DNA of 8,616 nucleotides from DAOUMU01 sp034409055 (GTDB lineage: Bacteria; Chloroflexota; Anaerolineae; 4572-78; J111), in the NCBI GenBank assembly GCA_034409055.1, contig DAOUMU010000372.1:1-8616 (forward strand), written 5' to 3'. Each line of letters begins with the position of its first letter. Positions within the stretch are counted from its first letter, which is position 1. This document shows positions 1-5,898 of this stretch, piece by piece. Both the position numbers and the translations under genes were made by a program. Under the pieces are notes generated by a model that was not told the origin of the DNA, searched no databases, and saw nothing but the letters and a program-made list of their open reading frames with translations.

Positions 1-230
1 TTGGTTTTGCCGGTGATTTCACCGAAGCCATTCCGACAACGGCCCAGATGGAGGCCGGAGCGCAGTTAATCGCCTGGTTGTTACAGCGGTTTGGGCTGAC
101 GACGGAGGCGGTGGTTGGTTACAAAGCGTTGGTCAATACGCAAAGTCCCGGTTTGCAATGGGATGCTGGAGCCAGGTGGGGCGATCAGCTTAAACAGAAA
201 ATCCAGGCTTATTTAGCGACGACGGTGTAA
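1..230 (+). CDS. C-terminal part of an N-acetylmuramoyl-L-alanine amidase/PGRP-fold protein (5' end outside window)
   Basis: The reading frame is open from the window edge (first full codon at 3) to TAA at 228-230, about 75 residues. The fragment begins GFAGDFTEAIPTTAQ and continues through a helix with AQLIAWLLQRFGL to VVGYKALVNTQSPG and QWDAGARW. This order matches the last third of the amidase_2/PGRP fold: the GNF-type loop, the helix after it, then the GH...CPG zinc-site segment and a final helix. The family cleaves the amide bond between N-acetylmuramic acid and L-Ala of the peptide stem. Here the usual His of GH(K/R) is Tyr (codon 120-122) and the usual Cys of CPG is Ser (144-146), so two zinc ligands seem to be missing and the protein may bind peptidoglycan without cutting it. 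The first zinc ligand lies outside the window. ATG at 48 is internal to the fold and is not the start. The fold assignment is fairly secure; loss of activity is inferred. Confidence 0.72.
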   Translation, partial: GFAGDFTEAIPTTAQMEAGAQLIAWLLQRFGLTTEAVVGYKALVNTQSPGLQWDAGARWGDQLKQKIQAYLATTV

Positions 231-256
231 GTCATTCAGTGAATCTGAAATCCATC

Positions 257-346
257 AGGAGGATGATTTATGGCGAAAAGGTGAGTAAAAGCGCGCCTCA
301 AAAAGGGGGACTTAACAAGAAAAAGACATTGCAATTAATTTTTTGA
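257..346 (+). other. Strong Shine-Dalgarno followed by overlapping mini-ORFs; possible leader peptide or gene relic
   Basis: AGGAGG at 257-262 sits 7 nt before ATG at 270, ideal spacing, but that frame encodes only Met-Ala-Lys-Arg before TGA at 282-284. The stop overlaps GTG at 281 as GTGA, a pattern typical of translational coupling. The GTG frame runs to TGA at 344-346 (21 codons, Lys-rich) and is also open from ATG at 263, which is too close to the Shine-Dalgarno to be used well. The stretch lies between the amidase fragment and the 377-970 gene. It may be a leader peptide, a very small gene, or the relic of a gene destroyed by deletion or frameshift. Confidence 0.3.
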
Positions 347-376
347 ACAATTTTAGAAAAGGAGAGACAATTAATC

Positions 377-970
377 ATGAATGGTGAAATTGATTACGGA
401 TACGAGGCACTTTTTGGCATTCCCCAGGGAATGAGGCCCTGGAACATGTTATTGGAACTGCCGGCTAAATCCTCGCAGGACTTTGGAGAGTATGTGCTGG
501 TTGGGGTTGAACAGGCGGGGATTGAACTGCATCACCAGGTTGAAGTGATAGACGAAAGTGGGGATCCACTGCCGGGCGTATGGGTCATCTTTGGTTTCCC
601 CGGCGGTGGGCCGGAGATTAACCTGACCCCCAGCCGAAACTTTTGGCCCGGCAGTCCGGTCGTACTAAGGGGGAACGCCCAGCGAACGCCTCTAACAGGA
701 TATGTGCAGCATACTTTTAAGAGTGGGGGTGAAGACATTTGGGTGTGGGACCTTGATGAAGAAGATGCTTTGAAGTTGCCCAGCCCGATTGTCAAGAATT
801 GTACCTGGGTGTCAACGCCGACTGGCAGGTTTGAACACACCGGGGTCAAATTGACGTTCCAGCGTCGTGTGAAGGGGGTTGTACCCCGGCAACAACGCCT
901 GTCTGAATTGGAGCAACGTGTGGCTGACCTTGAAGAGCAGATGGCCGCCCTAAAATCAGAAATCGGGTGA
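377..970 (+). CDS. Unrecognised 197-aa protein: beta-rich domain plus C-terminal coiled coil
   Basis: I do not recognise a named family. ATG at 377 has GGAGAG at 361-366, 10 nt upstream, which supports this start. No signal peptide or membrane segment is visible. Residues 1-50 contain GYEALFGIPQG and a strand-like segment. Residues 52-125 look like a transthyretin/Cna-B-like beta domain: VEVIDESGDPLPGVWVIFGF, then TGYVQHTF and GGEDIWVWD. Residues 133-165 add LPSPIVKNCTW and FEHTGVKLTFQRR. Residues 174-196 form a clean heptad: L175, L178, V182, L185, M189, L192 and I196 are spaced 3-4-3-4-3-4, predicting a short coiled coil suited to oligomerisation. The gene lies 146 bp after the amidase-fold gene on the same strand. 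The pairing suggests a cell-wall or phage-like setting (baseplate or tail-associated, or released with the amidase), but that is inference. There is a single Cys, C142. Reality of the gene is well supported; its function is unknown. Confidence 0.8.
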   Translation: MNGEIDYGYEALFGIPQGMRPWNMLLELPAKSSQDFGEYVLVGVEQAGIELHHQVEVIDESGDPLPGVWVIFGFPGGGPEINLTPSRNFWPGSPVVLRGNAQRTPLTGYVQHTFKSGGEDIWVWDLDEEDALKLPSPIVKNCTWVSTPTGRFEHTGVKLTFQRRVKGVVPRQQRLSELEQRVADLEEQMAALKSEIG

Positions 971-1024
971 TAATAAATTCCTGACAGGCTCTGACCTGGG
1001 GAAATAATTTTTTGATACGTCCTT

Positions 1025-1060
1025 ACTGGGCCATAGTTCATCTCTGGACTGTGGCCCAGT
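1025..1060. terminator. Hairpin between convergent genes, likely bidirectional terminator
   Basis: ACTGGGCCATAG (1025-1036) and CTGTGGCCCAGT (1049-1060) are complementary except for one position, giving a 12-bp stem with a 12-nt loop. It lies between the end of the 377-970 gene and the 3' end of the minus-strand sulfurtransferase at 1113, where two transcripts converge. The T-tract is short on the plus side (CGTTT). On the minus side the stem is followed after a few bases by an A/T-rich stretch. The fold is clear; terminator activity is inferred. Confidence 0.55.
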
Positions 1061-1112
1061 CGTTTAAAAGATGGACTTATGCACTTGAATGCTCAGATGA
1101 GTTTCCACGCCC

Positions 1113-1955
1113 CTACTCGATGGGACGCTCGGGGTCAGTAATCCACTCGCTCCAGGAGCCGACATACAGTCGGCCCTCACCGAAACCGGTGTGGACCAGC
1201 GCCAGCAAGTTGTGGGCTGCCGTCACCCCGGAACCGCAGTAAAAAACGGCCCGTTCAACCGGGATATCGCCGAGCATAGTTTGAAAGCGGGTTTGCAACG
1301 CCTCTAAGGGCAGAAAACAGCCATCGGGACCAAGATTATCGGTGTAAGGCACGGAAATGGCTCCGGGGATGTGGCCGGCCACCGGGTCAATCGTTTCGTT
1401 CTGGCCCCGGTAGCGCTCGGCGCTACGTGAATCATAAAGGCCAAAGACCGGATCGGTCCGTATCTTGACCACCTCGGCTGTATCGACCAGCAGGTGAGGT
1501 TGGGGCTGAGGGGCGAAATGCCGGGCCGCCCGCGACTCAACCCCGCTGCGAACGGGACGGCCTTCCGCCTGCCAACGTGGCCAACCGCCATCCAAAACGG
1601 CCACGGCTTCATGGCCCAGCCAGCGCAACATCCACCAGAGCCGGGCGGCCATGCCGCCTCCCATATCGTCATAGGCCACTACCTGCACCGTGGTGTCAAC
1701 GCCCCAGTTTGATAGGGTTTGGACAAACGTGTCTATCTCCGGCAGCGGATGGCGACCGGTCTGGCCGGGAATCGCCGGCCCCGCCAGGTCTTCATCCAGG
1801 TGGGCATAAACGGCCCCCGGTATATGAGCCTGTTGGTAGCTTTGCCGCCCATGTTCGGTTTCAGCCAGAGCAAAGCGACAATCAACCACCGCCCAGTCCG
1901 GGTCAGTCAGATGCTGGCTGAGGGCTGCTGTTGAAATCAAAGTTGTGTAAACCAT
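1113..1955 (-). CDS. sseA: Two-domain sulfurtransferase, 3-mercaptopyruvate sulfurtransferase type
   Basis: This 280-aa protein has the tandem rhodanese architecture, close to the usual length of about 280 residues. The N-terminal domain (about 1-135) carries VVDCRF, AHIPGAVYAHL, YDDMGGGMAARLWWMLRWLG and VLDGGWPRW. The position that would hold the catalytic Cys is Asp (YDDMGG), so this half is the usual inactive structural domain. The C-terminal domain (about 150-280) has YDSRSAERYRG, AGHIPGAISVP and the active-site loop CGSGVTA with Cys240. The CGSGVT loop is the 3-mercaptopyruvate type; thiosulfate sulfurtransferases usually have CRKGVT. The enzyme would move sulfane sulfur from 3-mercaptopyruvate to thiols or cyanide through a Cys persulfide, probably in the cytoplasm as no signal peptide is seen. 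ATG at 1955-1953 is preceded by AAGGAGGA, about 9 nt upstream. It has its own extended -10 promoter, so it is probably monocistronic. The sseA label rests on the loop motif; substrate preference is not proven. Confidence 0.9.
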   Translation of the reverse strand: MVYTTLISTAALSQHLTDPDWAVVDCRFALAETEHGRQSYQQAHIPGAVYAHLDEDLAGPAIPGQTGRHPLPEIDTFVQTLSNWGVDTTVQVVAYDDMGGGMAARLWWMLRWLGHEAVAVLDGGWPRWQAEGRPVRSGVESRAARHFAPQPQPHLLVDTAEVVKIRTDPVFGLYDSRSAERYRGQNETIDPVAGHIPGAISVPYTDNLGPDGCFLPLEALQTRFQTMLGDIPVERAVFYCGSGVTAAHNLLALVHTGFGEGRLYVGSWSEWITDPERPIE

Positions 1956-1994
1956 AAACCTCTTTCCTCCTTAGGGCTGGAATGTAAGGCCGCT

Positions 1995-2003
1995 ATTATA
2001 CCA
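1995..2003 (-). promoter_or_regulatory. Extended -10 promoter of the sulfurtransferase gene
   Basis: The minus strand reads TGGTATAAT here: a perfect TATAAT with the TGn extension. Transcription would start near 1988, giving a leader of about 33 nt that includes the AAGGAGGA site. No good -35 is seen at 16-18 nt spacing; only a T-rich TTTTTGAG, which is the T-run next to the palindromic repeat at 2024-2094. The TG extension can compensate for a weak -35. Confidence 0.6.
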
Positions 2004-2023
2004 CGTAGGTATCTTCTCAAAAA

Positions 2024-2094
2024 GTAGGGGCGCGGCAACTCGAATTGATGGTATCGGAGCAAACAACCTGCTCTCCGAGTTGCCTCGCCCCTAC
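2024..2094. repeat. Palindromic repeat with 19-bp arms, doubling as terminator of the secreted-protein gene
   Basis: The left arm (2024-2042) reads GTAGGGGCGCGGCAACTCG and the right arm (2076-2094) reads CGAGTTGCCTCGCCCCTAC. They are inverted copies with one mismatch, around a 33-nt centre that contains a second small inverted pair (CGGAGC near 2055 and GCTCTCCG near 2070). Arms of the TAGGGGCG type recur as dispersed palindromic elements in many bacterial genomes, to my recollection including Chloroflexota. On the minus strand the hairpin is followed directly by TTTTTGAG, so it can act as a rho-independent-type terminator 40 bp past the stop of the secreted-protein gene at 2134. It lies just upstream of the sulfurtransferase promoter. 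Confidence 0.75.
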
Positions 2095-2133
2095 CTCGCC
2101 CCGAATTATTGAGATGATATCCATCATGAGGCC

Positions 2134-3954
2134 CTAATTTTTTATCGTCACCGGCAGGTACGTCTTGAAAGGCCCGGCGGCGATGCTGACCTCGTCAATA
2201 AAGATATTCGCTGCGCCGCCTGTATGGCTAAAATTAACGCCGATTTGGCCGGTGTAACCGTTGTTGGCTTTTAACTCCATCATGATGAAGTGGGTCCAGT
2301 TGCTGACAGGGGCCAGGGTTTGAGTTTGAACAGGATTCAGCCCGGCTGTTCCCAGCGATTGGCTGCTCGTTTCTCCCAGGAGCTCAACCGTAAAGGCAGC
2401 ATCGTTTTTATACCAGAATGACAGGAGCGGGTTAAGCATACCTGTTACGGTGTTAGTTTGCGAAATGTTGACGTTGTTGCTGATTAATAAGCCCCGGTTG
2501 CCGGTGTGGTAGGCATTGGTGGCCGCACTGATCGCCGTGCCGTCACTGGCGTTCCAATTGGCTAAGTCTGTTTCAAAATCATTGTTGCGGATGGCCTGAT
2601 GGGTACCGGTGGGGCGAAAGGTAATGGTCAGCCGGCCGACATTGTTGGGCGGGACGGTCACCTTCGTGCTCGGCGGAGCCACTAAATCATTAAAATTGTC
2701 GGCCACGATGTCGAAGGTTCCGGGAGCACCGGTTGATAAGACGTAATCCCCACCATTTGTGCTTAAAGTAGAAGGGGTCGTGCCGCCCACCGAAATCCTG
2801 ACCCCGCTTAAACCCAGGCCGGCATGATCGATGACCTGCCCCACCACCGCGTCGCCGATGATTACGCTTTTTTCGACCCAAAGGCCAGGCAGATCAACAT
2901 CGCCGTTGGTTTGCCAGGTGCGGGCTTGAATAATGATGTAAGTGCGCCCGGCTTGACCGGTAAAGTTACCGCTGGTGTTCGTCCCGGTTTTGGCCTGGAG
3001 CGTTACCCACTCACTGTCGGCCTGATCTCTGTACTGCACTTCGTAACCCTTGAGCGACCAGCCTGAAGTCGGGTTACCGGACCAATTAAGATTAACCGTC
3101 GTGCCGCTGGCCGAGGCATTCAAGGTGGTGGTTGGTCCCGAAACTGTCTGTTCTACCTGAGCGTCTTCAAAATAGACCATATCCAGGTCGGTATGATTAG
3201 AGGAGTCGTTTTCAGGGGCCTGCACTTTGGCAAAGACGGTGATGGTGTTGGTTTCGGCCGTGGCGGCCACTTTCATCCCGACCCAGAATTTATCGTTAGA
3301 GTCTGGCTCGCTCCAGATGATGTTGGGACTGGTGGGGTCGGTGCCGCCGTAGGGGTCAATGCCCACCCGTTTGACCATAATGCCATCGCTGTCGTCATAG
3401 CCTGGCCCTCGCCAGAAGGTGGTCATTTTAATATCAAAGCGATACCCCTCACCGCGAGTAACCCCGCTGATTTGCTGGTAAACACCCGCGTCAAACTCGT
3501 AGGAGGACCACATATTCTGAGACCCGTCGCCTTCAATGTGATAGCCTTCATAAGGGGGCTTGCCCAATTCCAGGTCGAACTGCAAATCGCTCATCCAATG
3601 GAGCTTTGAGGCGTTACCACTGCCCGGATAGGTTCCGCTCTCGATGTAAAACGGGGTCCAGCCATCGGCAATCTTCTCGATTTGATCACGCCACACCCGA
3701 CCGGGAATGTCGTTAAAGGGATTGTTGAAACCGCCGTTGGTTAACAGATTAGCCGCCCGGCTGTTGAATGGCAGCAGCCCAATCAGGGTCATTAAACCGA
3801 GGAAGATGGGGATGGCCAGTCTGAGAGGTGTTGATTTTGCTCGACCTGGCCTGCCTTCAGTGGCAAATCCGGGCCAAAAGCGAGGATTTGACAGTCGTCT
3901 CAGAGTAATATTGATCCTACTGAGTTTTAAGTATTGCTTTAATATCGTGCGCAT
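2134..3954 (-). CDS. Secreted multidomain protein: two carbohydrate-binding-like beta domains, Fn3 and carboxypeptidase-regulatory-like domains
   Basis: This 606-aa exported protein has no visible catalytic domain. A basic N-terminus (1-44) leads into a hydrophobic segment (about 45-63, LRLAIPIFLGLMTLIGLLPF) and a likely cleavage near SRAA. Residues 69-268 form a jelly-roll-like domain beginning NLLTNGGFNNPF and ending DLDMVYFEDAQVEQ, as in CBM4/9/16/22-type folds. Residues 274-366 look like fibronectin type III (TTTLNASASGTTVNLNWSG, GYEVQYRDQ). Residues 368-448 match a carboxypeptidase-regulatory/CNA-B-like module (VVGQVIDHAGLGLSGVRISV, GGDYVLST). Residues 453-595 form a second jelly roll (IRNNDFETDLANWNASDG, FIDEVSIAAGPF). 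The protein ends KTYLPVTIKN, resembling the YLP tail I recall on many exported Chloroflexota proteins. ATG at 3954-3952 is supported by AAGGAGA 6 nt upstream. It probably binds cell-surface or environmental polysaccharide. Domain limits are approximate and the ligand is unknown. Confidence 0.88.
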   Translation of the reverse strand: MRTILKQYLKLSRINITLRRLSNPRFWPGFATEGRPGRAKSTPLRLAIPIFLGLMTLIGLLPFNSRAANLLTNGGFNNPFNDIPGRVWRDQIEKIADGWTPFYIESGTYPGSGNASKLHWMSDLQFDLELGKPPYEGYHIEGDGSQNMWSSYEFDAGVYQQISGVTRGEGYRFDIKMTTFWRGPGYDDSDGIMVKRVGIDPYGGTDPTSPNIIWSEPDSNDKFWVGMKVAATAETNTITVFAKVQAPENDSSNHTDLDMVYFEDAQVEQTVSGPTTTLNASASGTTVNLNWSGNPTSGWSLKGYEVQYRDQADSEWVTLQAKTGTNTSGNFTGQAGRTYIIIQARTWQTNGDVDLPGLWVEKSVIIGDAVVGQVIDHAGLGLSGVRISVGGTTPSTLSTNGGDYVLSTGAPGTFDIVADNFNDLVAPPSTKVTVPPNNVGRLTITFRPTGTHQAIRNNDFETDLANWNASDGTAISAATNAYHTGNRGLLISNNVNISQTNTVTGMLNPLLSFWYKNDAAFTVELLGETSSQSLGTAGLNPVQTQTLAPVSNWTHFIMMELKANNGYTGQIGVNFSHTGGAANIFIDEVSIAAGPFKTYLPVTIKN

Positions 3955-4014
3955 ATGTATTCTCCTTTACGCTTGGGGATAGAGAGTTGCTACTCACGTT
4001 GATAATGTGTTGTC

Positions 4015-4043
4015 ATCCTATCCTGGTCTTGTGTTAAAAACAA
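4015..4043 (-). promoter_or_regulatory. Weak sigma-70-like promoter candidate for the secreted-protein gene
   Basis: On the minus strand TTGTTT (4043-4038) and TAGGAT (4020-4015) are separated by exactly 17 nt, which would place the start near 4008 and give a leader of about 54 nt before ATG at 3954. Each box matches consensus only partly. A nested inverted repeat begins directly upstream at 4044. Confidence 0.25.
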
Positions 4044-4160
4044 TGGGACATCTATACTTACGGGTATAGCTCTTTATTCCCAAATGTCTCAAACCGGGGT
4101 TTAACTTGCCAGCCAGAGAGACAGGAGGAACTGCTTGATGTTGCAGCCAAGTCATGAGAT

Positions 4161-4200
4161 GTGAACCCACAGGGTAGATGACGTGAAACATAGCGTGGTC
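4161..4200 (-). repeat. Dispersed CCCACAGGG-core repeat, copy 1
   Basis: This 40-nt unit aligns without gaps to 6941-6980 with 33 of 40 positions identical by eye; most differences are transitions. The core is GAACCCACAGGG, followed by heptamer-like units ATGACGT and GAAACAT, then AGCGTGG. It belongs to a family of about five copies in the window, all in the same orientation. It lies about 200 bp upstream of the secreted-protein gene. Confidence 0.65.
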
Positions 4201-4210
4201 AAAGCGCAGC

Positions 4211-4242
4211 TATGGAGTCCAAAGTGCACTTTGGACTCCATA
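4211..4242. repeat. Perfect 32-bp palindrome
   Basis: The half-site TATGGAGTCCAAAGTG (4211-4226) is followed directly by its exact reverse complement (4227-4242), with no loop and GTGCAC at the centre. A zero-mismatch 16+16 palindrome is very unlikely by chance. It may be a dispersed palindromic element, a protein-binding site or a cruciform-forming site. It sits 10 bp from copy 1 of the CCCACAGGG repeat and 40 bp from the rimO terminator. Confidence 0.85.
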
Positions 4243-4282
4243 ATTCTCGCGGATTGCGCAAATGTTAACAAATCAACCCAAA

Positions 4283-4313
4283 TAAAAAAGCCACCGTTGC
4301 TTACGGGTGGCTT
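4283..4313 (-). terminator. Rho-independent terminator downstream of rimO
   Basis: On the minus strand AAGCCACC (4313-4306) pairs with GGTGGCTT (4295-4288), a perfect 8-bp stem with a 10-nt loop, followed by TTTTTTATTT. This is a classical terminator about 155 bp past the rimO stop at 4469. The plus strand has a weaker T-rich tail (CTTCTTCTAT), so it may also work in the other direction. Confidence 0.8.
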
Positions 4314-4325
4314 CTTCTATATTTT

Positions 4326-4346
4326 GCTGATAGCTGACTGCTATAG
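4326..4346. repeat. Short degenerate heptamer run
   Basis: Three consecutive 7-nt units, GCTGATA, GCTGACT and GCTATAG, lie next to the rimO terminator. A second run at 4454-4467 has two exact AACCGCT units. These are short, but match the 7-nt periodicity seen at 7087-7171, 8341-8368 and 8580-8616. Confidence 0.45.
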
Positions 4347-4371
4347 TTGCCCAGAAAAAGATTTTGAGTTT

Positions 4372-4425
4372 GTAGTAACGACTTCAGTCGTTCCAGGCAG
4401 CAACAACGACTAAAGTCGTCACTAC
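4372..4425. repeat. Nested inverted repeat of about 54 bp
   Basis: The left arm (4372-4391) reads GTAGTAACGACTTCAGTCGT and the right arm (4406-4425) reads ACGACTAAAGTCGTCACTAC; they are inverted with two mismatches over 20 nt and a 14-nt centre. Each arm is itself a small palindrome (ACGACT-TC-AGTCGT and ACGACT-AA-AGTCGT), so the DNA or RNA can fold as one long stem or two short ones. It lies in the 3' region of the rimO transcript, between its stop and terminator. The unit resembles dispersed repeats I recall from Chloroflexota genomes. Confidence 0.8.
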
Positions 4426-4468
4426 GAGTCAAAAACATTATCTGAATGTCTATAACCGCTAACCGCTC

Positions 4469-5845
4469 TTACATCACCAAAATCGGCTCATCTGCGGGTA
4501 TGGCCACCAGATCATATTCCATCGCTCCGGTGACCAGGATCGGCACCATCTGCCCCACCGGCAGCTCCTTTTCGACCACCACGTAGCCGTCAATCTCTGG
4601 GGCGTCGCGGTAGCTGCGGGTAATACTGACCCCGTCGCCAGCCCCATCAACCAACACCGTCAGTTTCTGGCCGACCATCTGCTGGTTACGTTTCAGGGAG
4701 ATCGGTTGCTGAAAAGCCATGAGCCGTTCCCAGCGCTCTTGCTTGGTGTCCTCATCAATTTGGTCCGGCAGGTCAAAGGCGGGCGTGCCCGGTTCCAGGG
4801 AGAAGGTAAAGGCCCCTACCCGGTCAAACTCCACCGTTGCCATAAAGTCAAGCAATCCCTGAAACTCGGCTTCTGTCTCGCCGGGATAGCCGACGATGAA
4901 GGTAGTGCGCAGAACGGCGTTGGGCATGGCCTGCCGGTAAGATTCAATCCAGCCCAGCACCTGGTCGACGTTATGGGGCCGGCGCATCCGCTTGAGGGTG
5001 TCCGGGTGGCCGTGTTGCAGGGGCATGTCGAGGTAGGGAATAATCTGGGGATGGGCAGCCATGACCTCGACCAGCTTACGACTGGCGTGACCGGGATAGG
5101 CGTACATCAGACGCCACCATGTGACCTCCGGGGCGGCCTTGACCAGGGCCTCTAGCAGCGCGGGTAGGCCATCCAGTTCGCCCCAGTCGCGGCCATAGGC
5201 CGTGGTATCCTGGGCAATAATGATGATTTCCTGCACCCCGACGGCGGCCAACCGCCGGGCTTCGGCCAGAATGTGCTCGCGAGGACGGCTGCGATGGGGC
5301 CCCTTGAAGCTGGGAATAGTGCAAAAGGCGCACGGGGCAGAGCAACCGTCGCTGATTTTGAGGTAGGCGCTGGCCCGGCCAACTTCTATCTGCTGGCGAT
5401 TGAGAGCTATGGTTTCGATAGGGGTGTCACCGGTTTCGGGCAGGTGGTAGAGGGGCGACGGACGTTTGTTAGCCCGCAGCTTCTGGATGAAAGGCACGAT
5501 ATCGGCCCAGGCCCGGGTGCCAATCAGGCCGTCCAACCCTTTGACTTGAGCGGTCACTTCGCGGCCAAAACGTTGGGCCATACAGCCGGCGGCAATAAGC
5601 AGTTGGTTTTTCTTTTTCAGGGCGGCTAACTCTTGCAGGGCCTCAATCGACTCCGCTTTGGCGATCTGCAAAAAACCACAGGTGTTGACAATCAATACGT
5701 CGGCCCGGCGGGGATTATCAGTGCTGTTATAATTCGCCTGCAATAGCATCTCGCTGATGCCCTCGCTGTCATAGATGTTTTTAGGGCAGCCGAGGGTCAG
5801 GAGGTAAAAGGTCGGTTCTTTTTGTTTTTTTCGCTTTTTGGCCAT
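4469..5845 (-). CDS. rimO: Ribosomal protein S12 methylthiotransferase RimO
   Basis: This 458-aa radical-SAM methylthiotransferase adds a beta-methylthio group to the conserved Asp of ribosomal protein S12 (Asp88 in E. coli numbering), using S-adenosylmethionine and two [4Fe-4S] clusters. The N-terminal UPF0004 domain (about 11-140) has TLGCPKNIYDSEGI with Cys20, VNTCGF with Cys56 and AAGCMAQR with Cys88, the three ligands of the auxiliary cluster. The radical-SAM domain (about 155-385) carries SDGCSAPCAFCTIP with Cys168, Cys172 and Cys175, then SRPREHI, IIAQDTTAYGRDW, YLDMPLQHGH and MRRPHN, a pattern typical of RimO rather than MiaB. Residues about 387-450 form the TRAM domain. The length and all six Cys are as expected, so it should be active and cytoplasmic. 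ATG at 5845 has only a weak GGCGGGA upstream; the lysine-rich MAKKRKKQKE start is plausible. A promoter and a terminator-like hairpin precede it, so expression may be controlled by attenuation. Confidence 0.96.
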   Translation of the reverse strand: MAKKRKKQKEPTFYLLTLGCPKNIYDSEGISEMLLQANYNSTDNPRRADVLIVNTCGFLQIAKAESIEALQELAALKKKNQLLIAAGCMAQRFGREVTAQVKGLDGLIGTRAWADIVPFIQKLRANKRPSPLYHLPETGDTPIETIALNRQQIEVGRASAYLKISDGCSAPCAFCTIPSFKGPHRSRPREHILAEARRLAAVGVQEIIIIAQDTTAYGRDWGELDGLPALLEALVKAAPEVTWWRLMYAYPGHASRKLVEVMAAHPQIIPYLDMPLQHGHPDTLKRMRRPHNVDQVLGWIESYRQAMPNAVLRTTFIVGYPGETEAEFQGLLDFMATVEFDRVGAFTFSLEPGTPAFDLPDQIDEDTKQERWERLMAFQQPISLKRNQQMVGQKLTVLVDGAGDGVSITRSYRDAPEIDGYVVVEKELPVGQMVPILVTGAMEYDLVAIPADEPILVM

Positions 5846-5866
5846 GCTTTATCCCGCCAAAATAAA

Positions 5867-5883
5867 ACCGGGCCAGGCCCGGT
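5867..5883 (-). terminator. Terminator-like hairpin in the rimO leader
   Basis: The minus strand reads ACCGGGC-CTG-GCCCGGT, a perfect 7-bp GC-rich stem with a 3-nt loop, followed at once by TTTTATTTT and then GGCGGGATAAAGC and the rimO ATG. It looks like a rho-independent terminator for the solute-binding-protein gene upstream, yet it ends only 13 nt from the rimO start. If the promoter at 5899-5926 is real, the hairpin lies inside the rimO leader and could act as an attenuator. Confidence 0.65.
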
Positions 5884-5898
5884 CAGGAATTAAAGGAA

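Larger units (their letters stand above)
3955..4468. other. Gene-free, repeat-rich 514-bp spacer between rimO and the secreted-protein gene
   Basis: I see no credible gene here. The spacer holds, in order, the leader and candidate promoter of the secreted-protein gene (3955-4043), a nested inverted repeat (4044-4091), a copy of the CCCACAGGG-core repeat (4161-4200), a perfect 32-bp palindrome (4211-4242), the rimO terminator (4283-4313), heptamer runs (4326-4346 and 4454-4467), and a nested inverted repeat of about 54 bp (4372-4425). A plus-strand open frame at 4183-4413 is made of these repeats and is not a gene. Confidence 0.7.

Noticed and set aside
532..1041. Minus-strand open frame of 169 codons
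   Set aside because: It is antisense to the well-supported 377-970 gene and crosses the terminator hairpin; it has no ribosome site or domain signal.
4183..4413. Plus-strand open frame of 76 codons
   Set aside because: It runs through the 32-bp palindrome, the rimO terminator and part of the nested repeat, which explain the sequence better than coding does.
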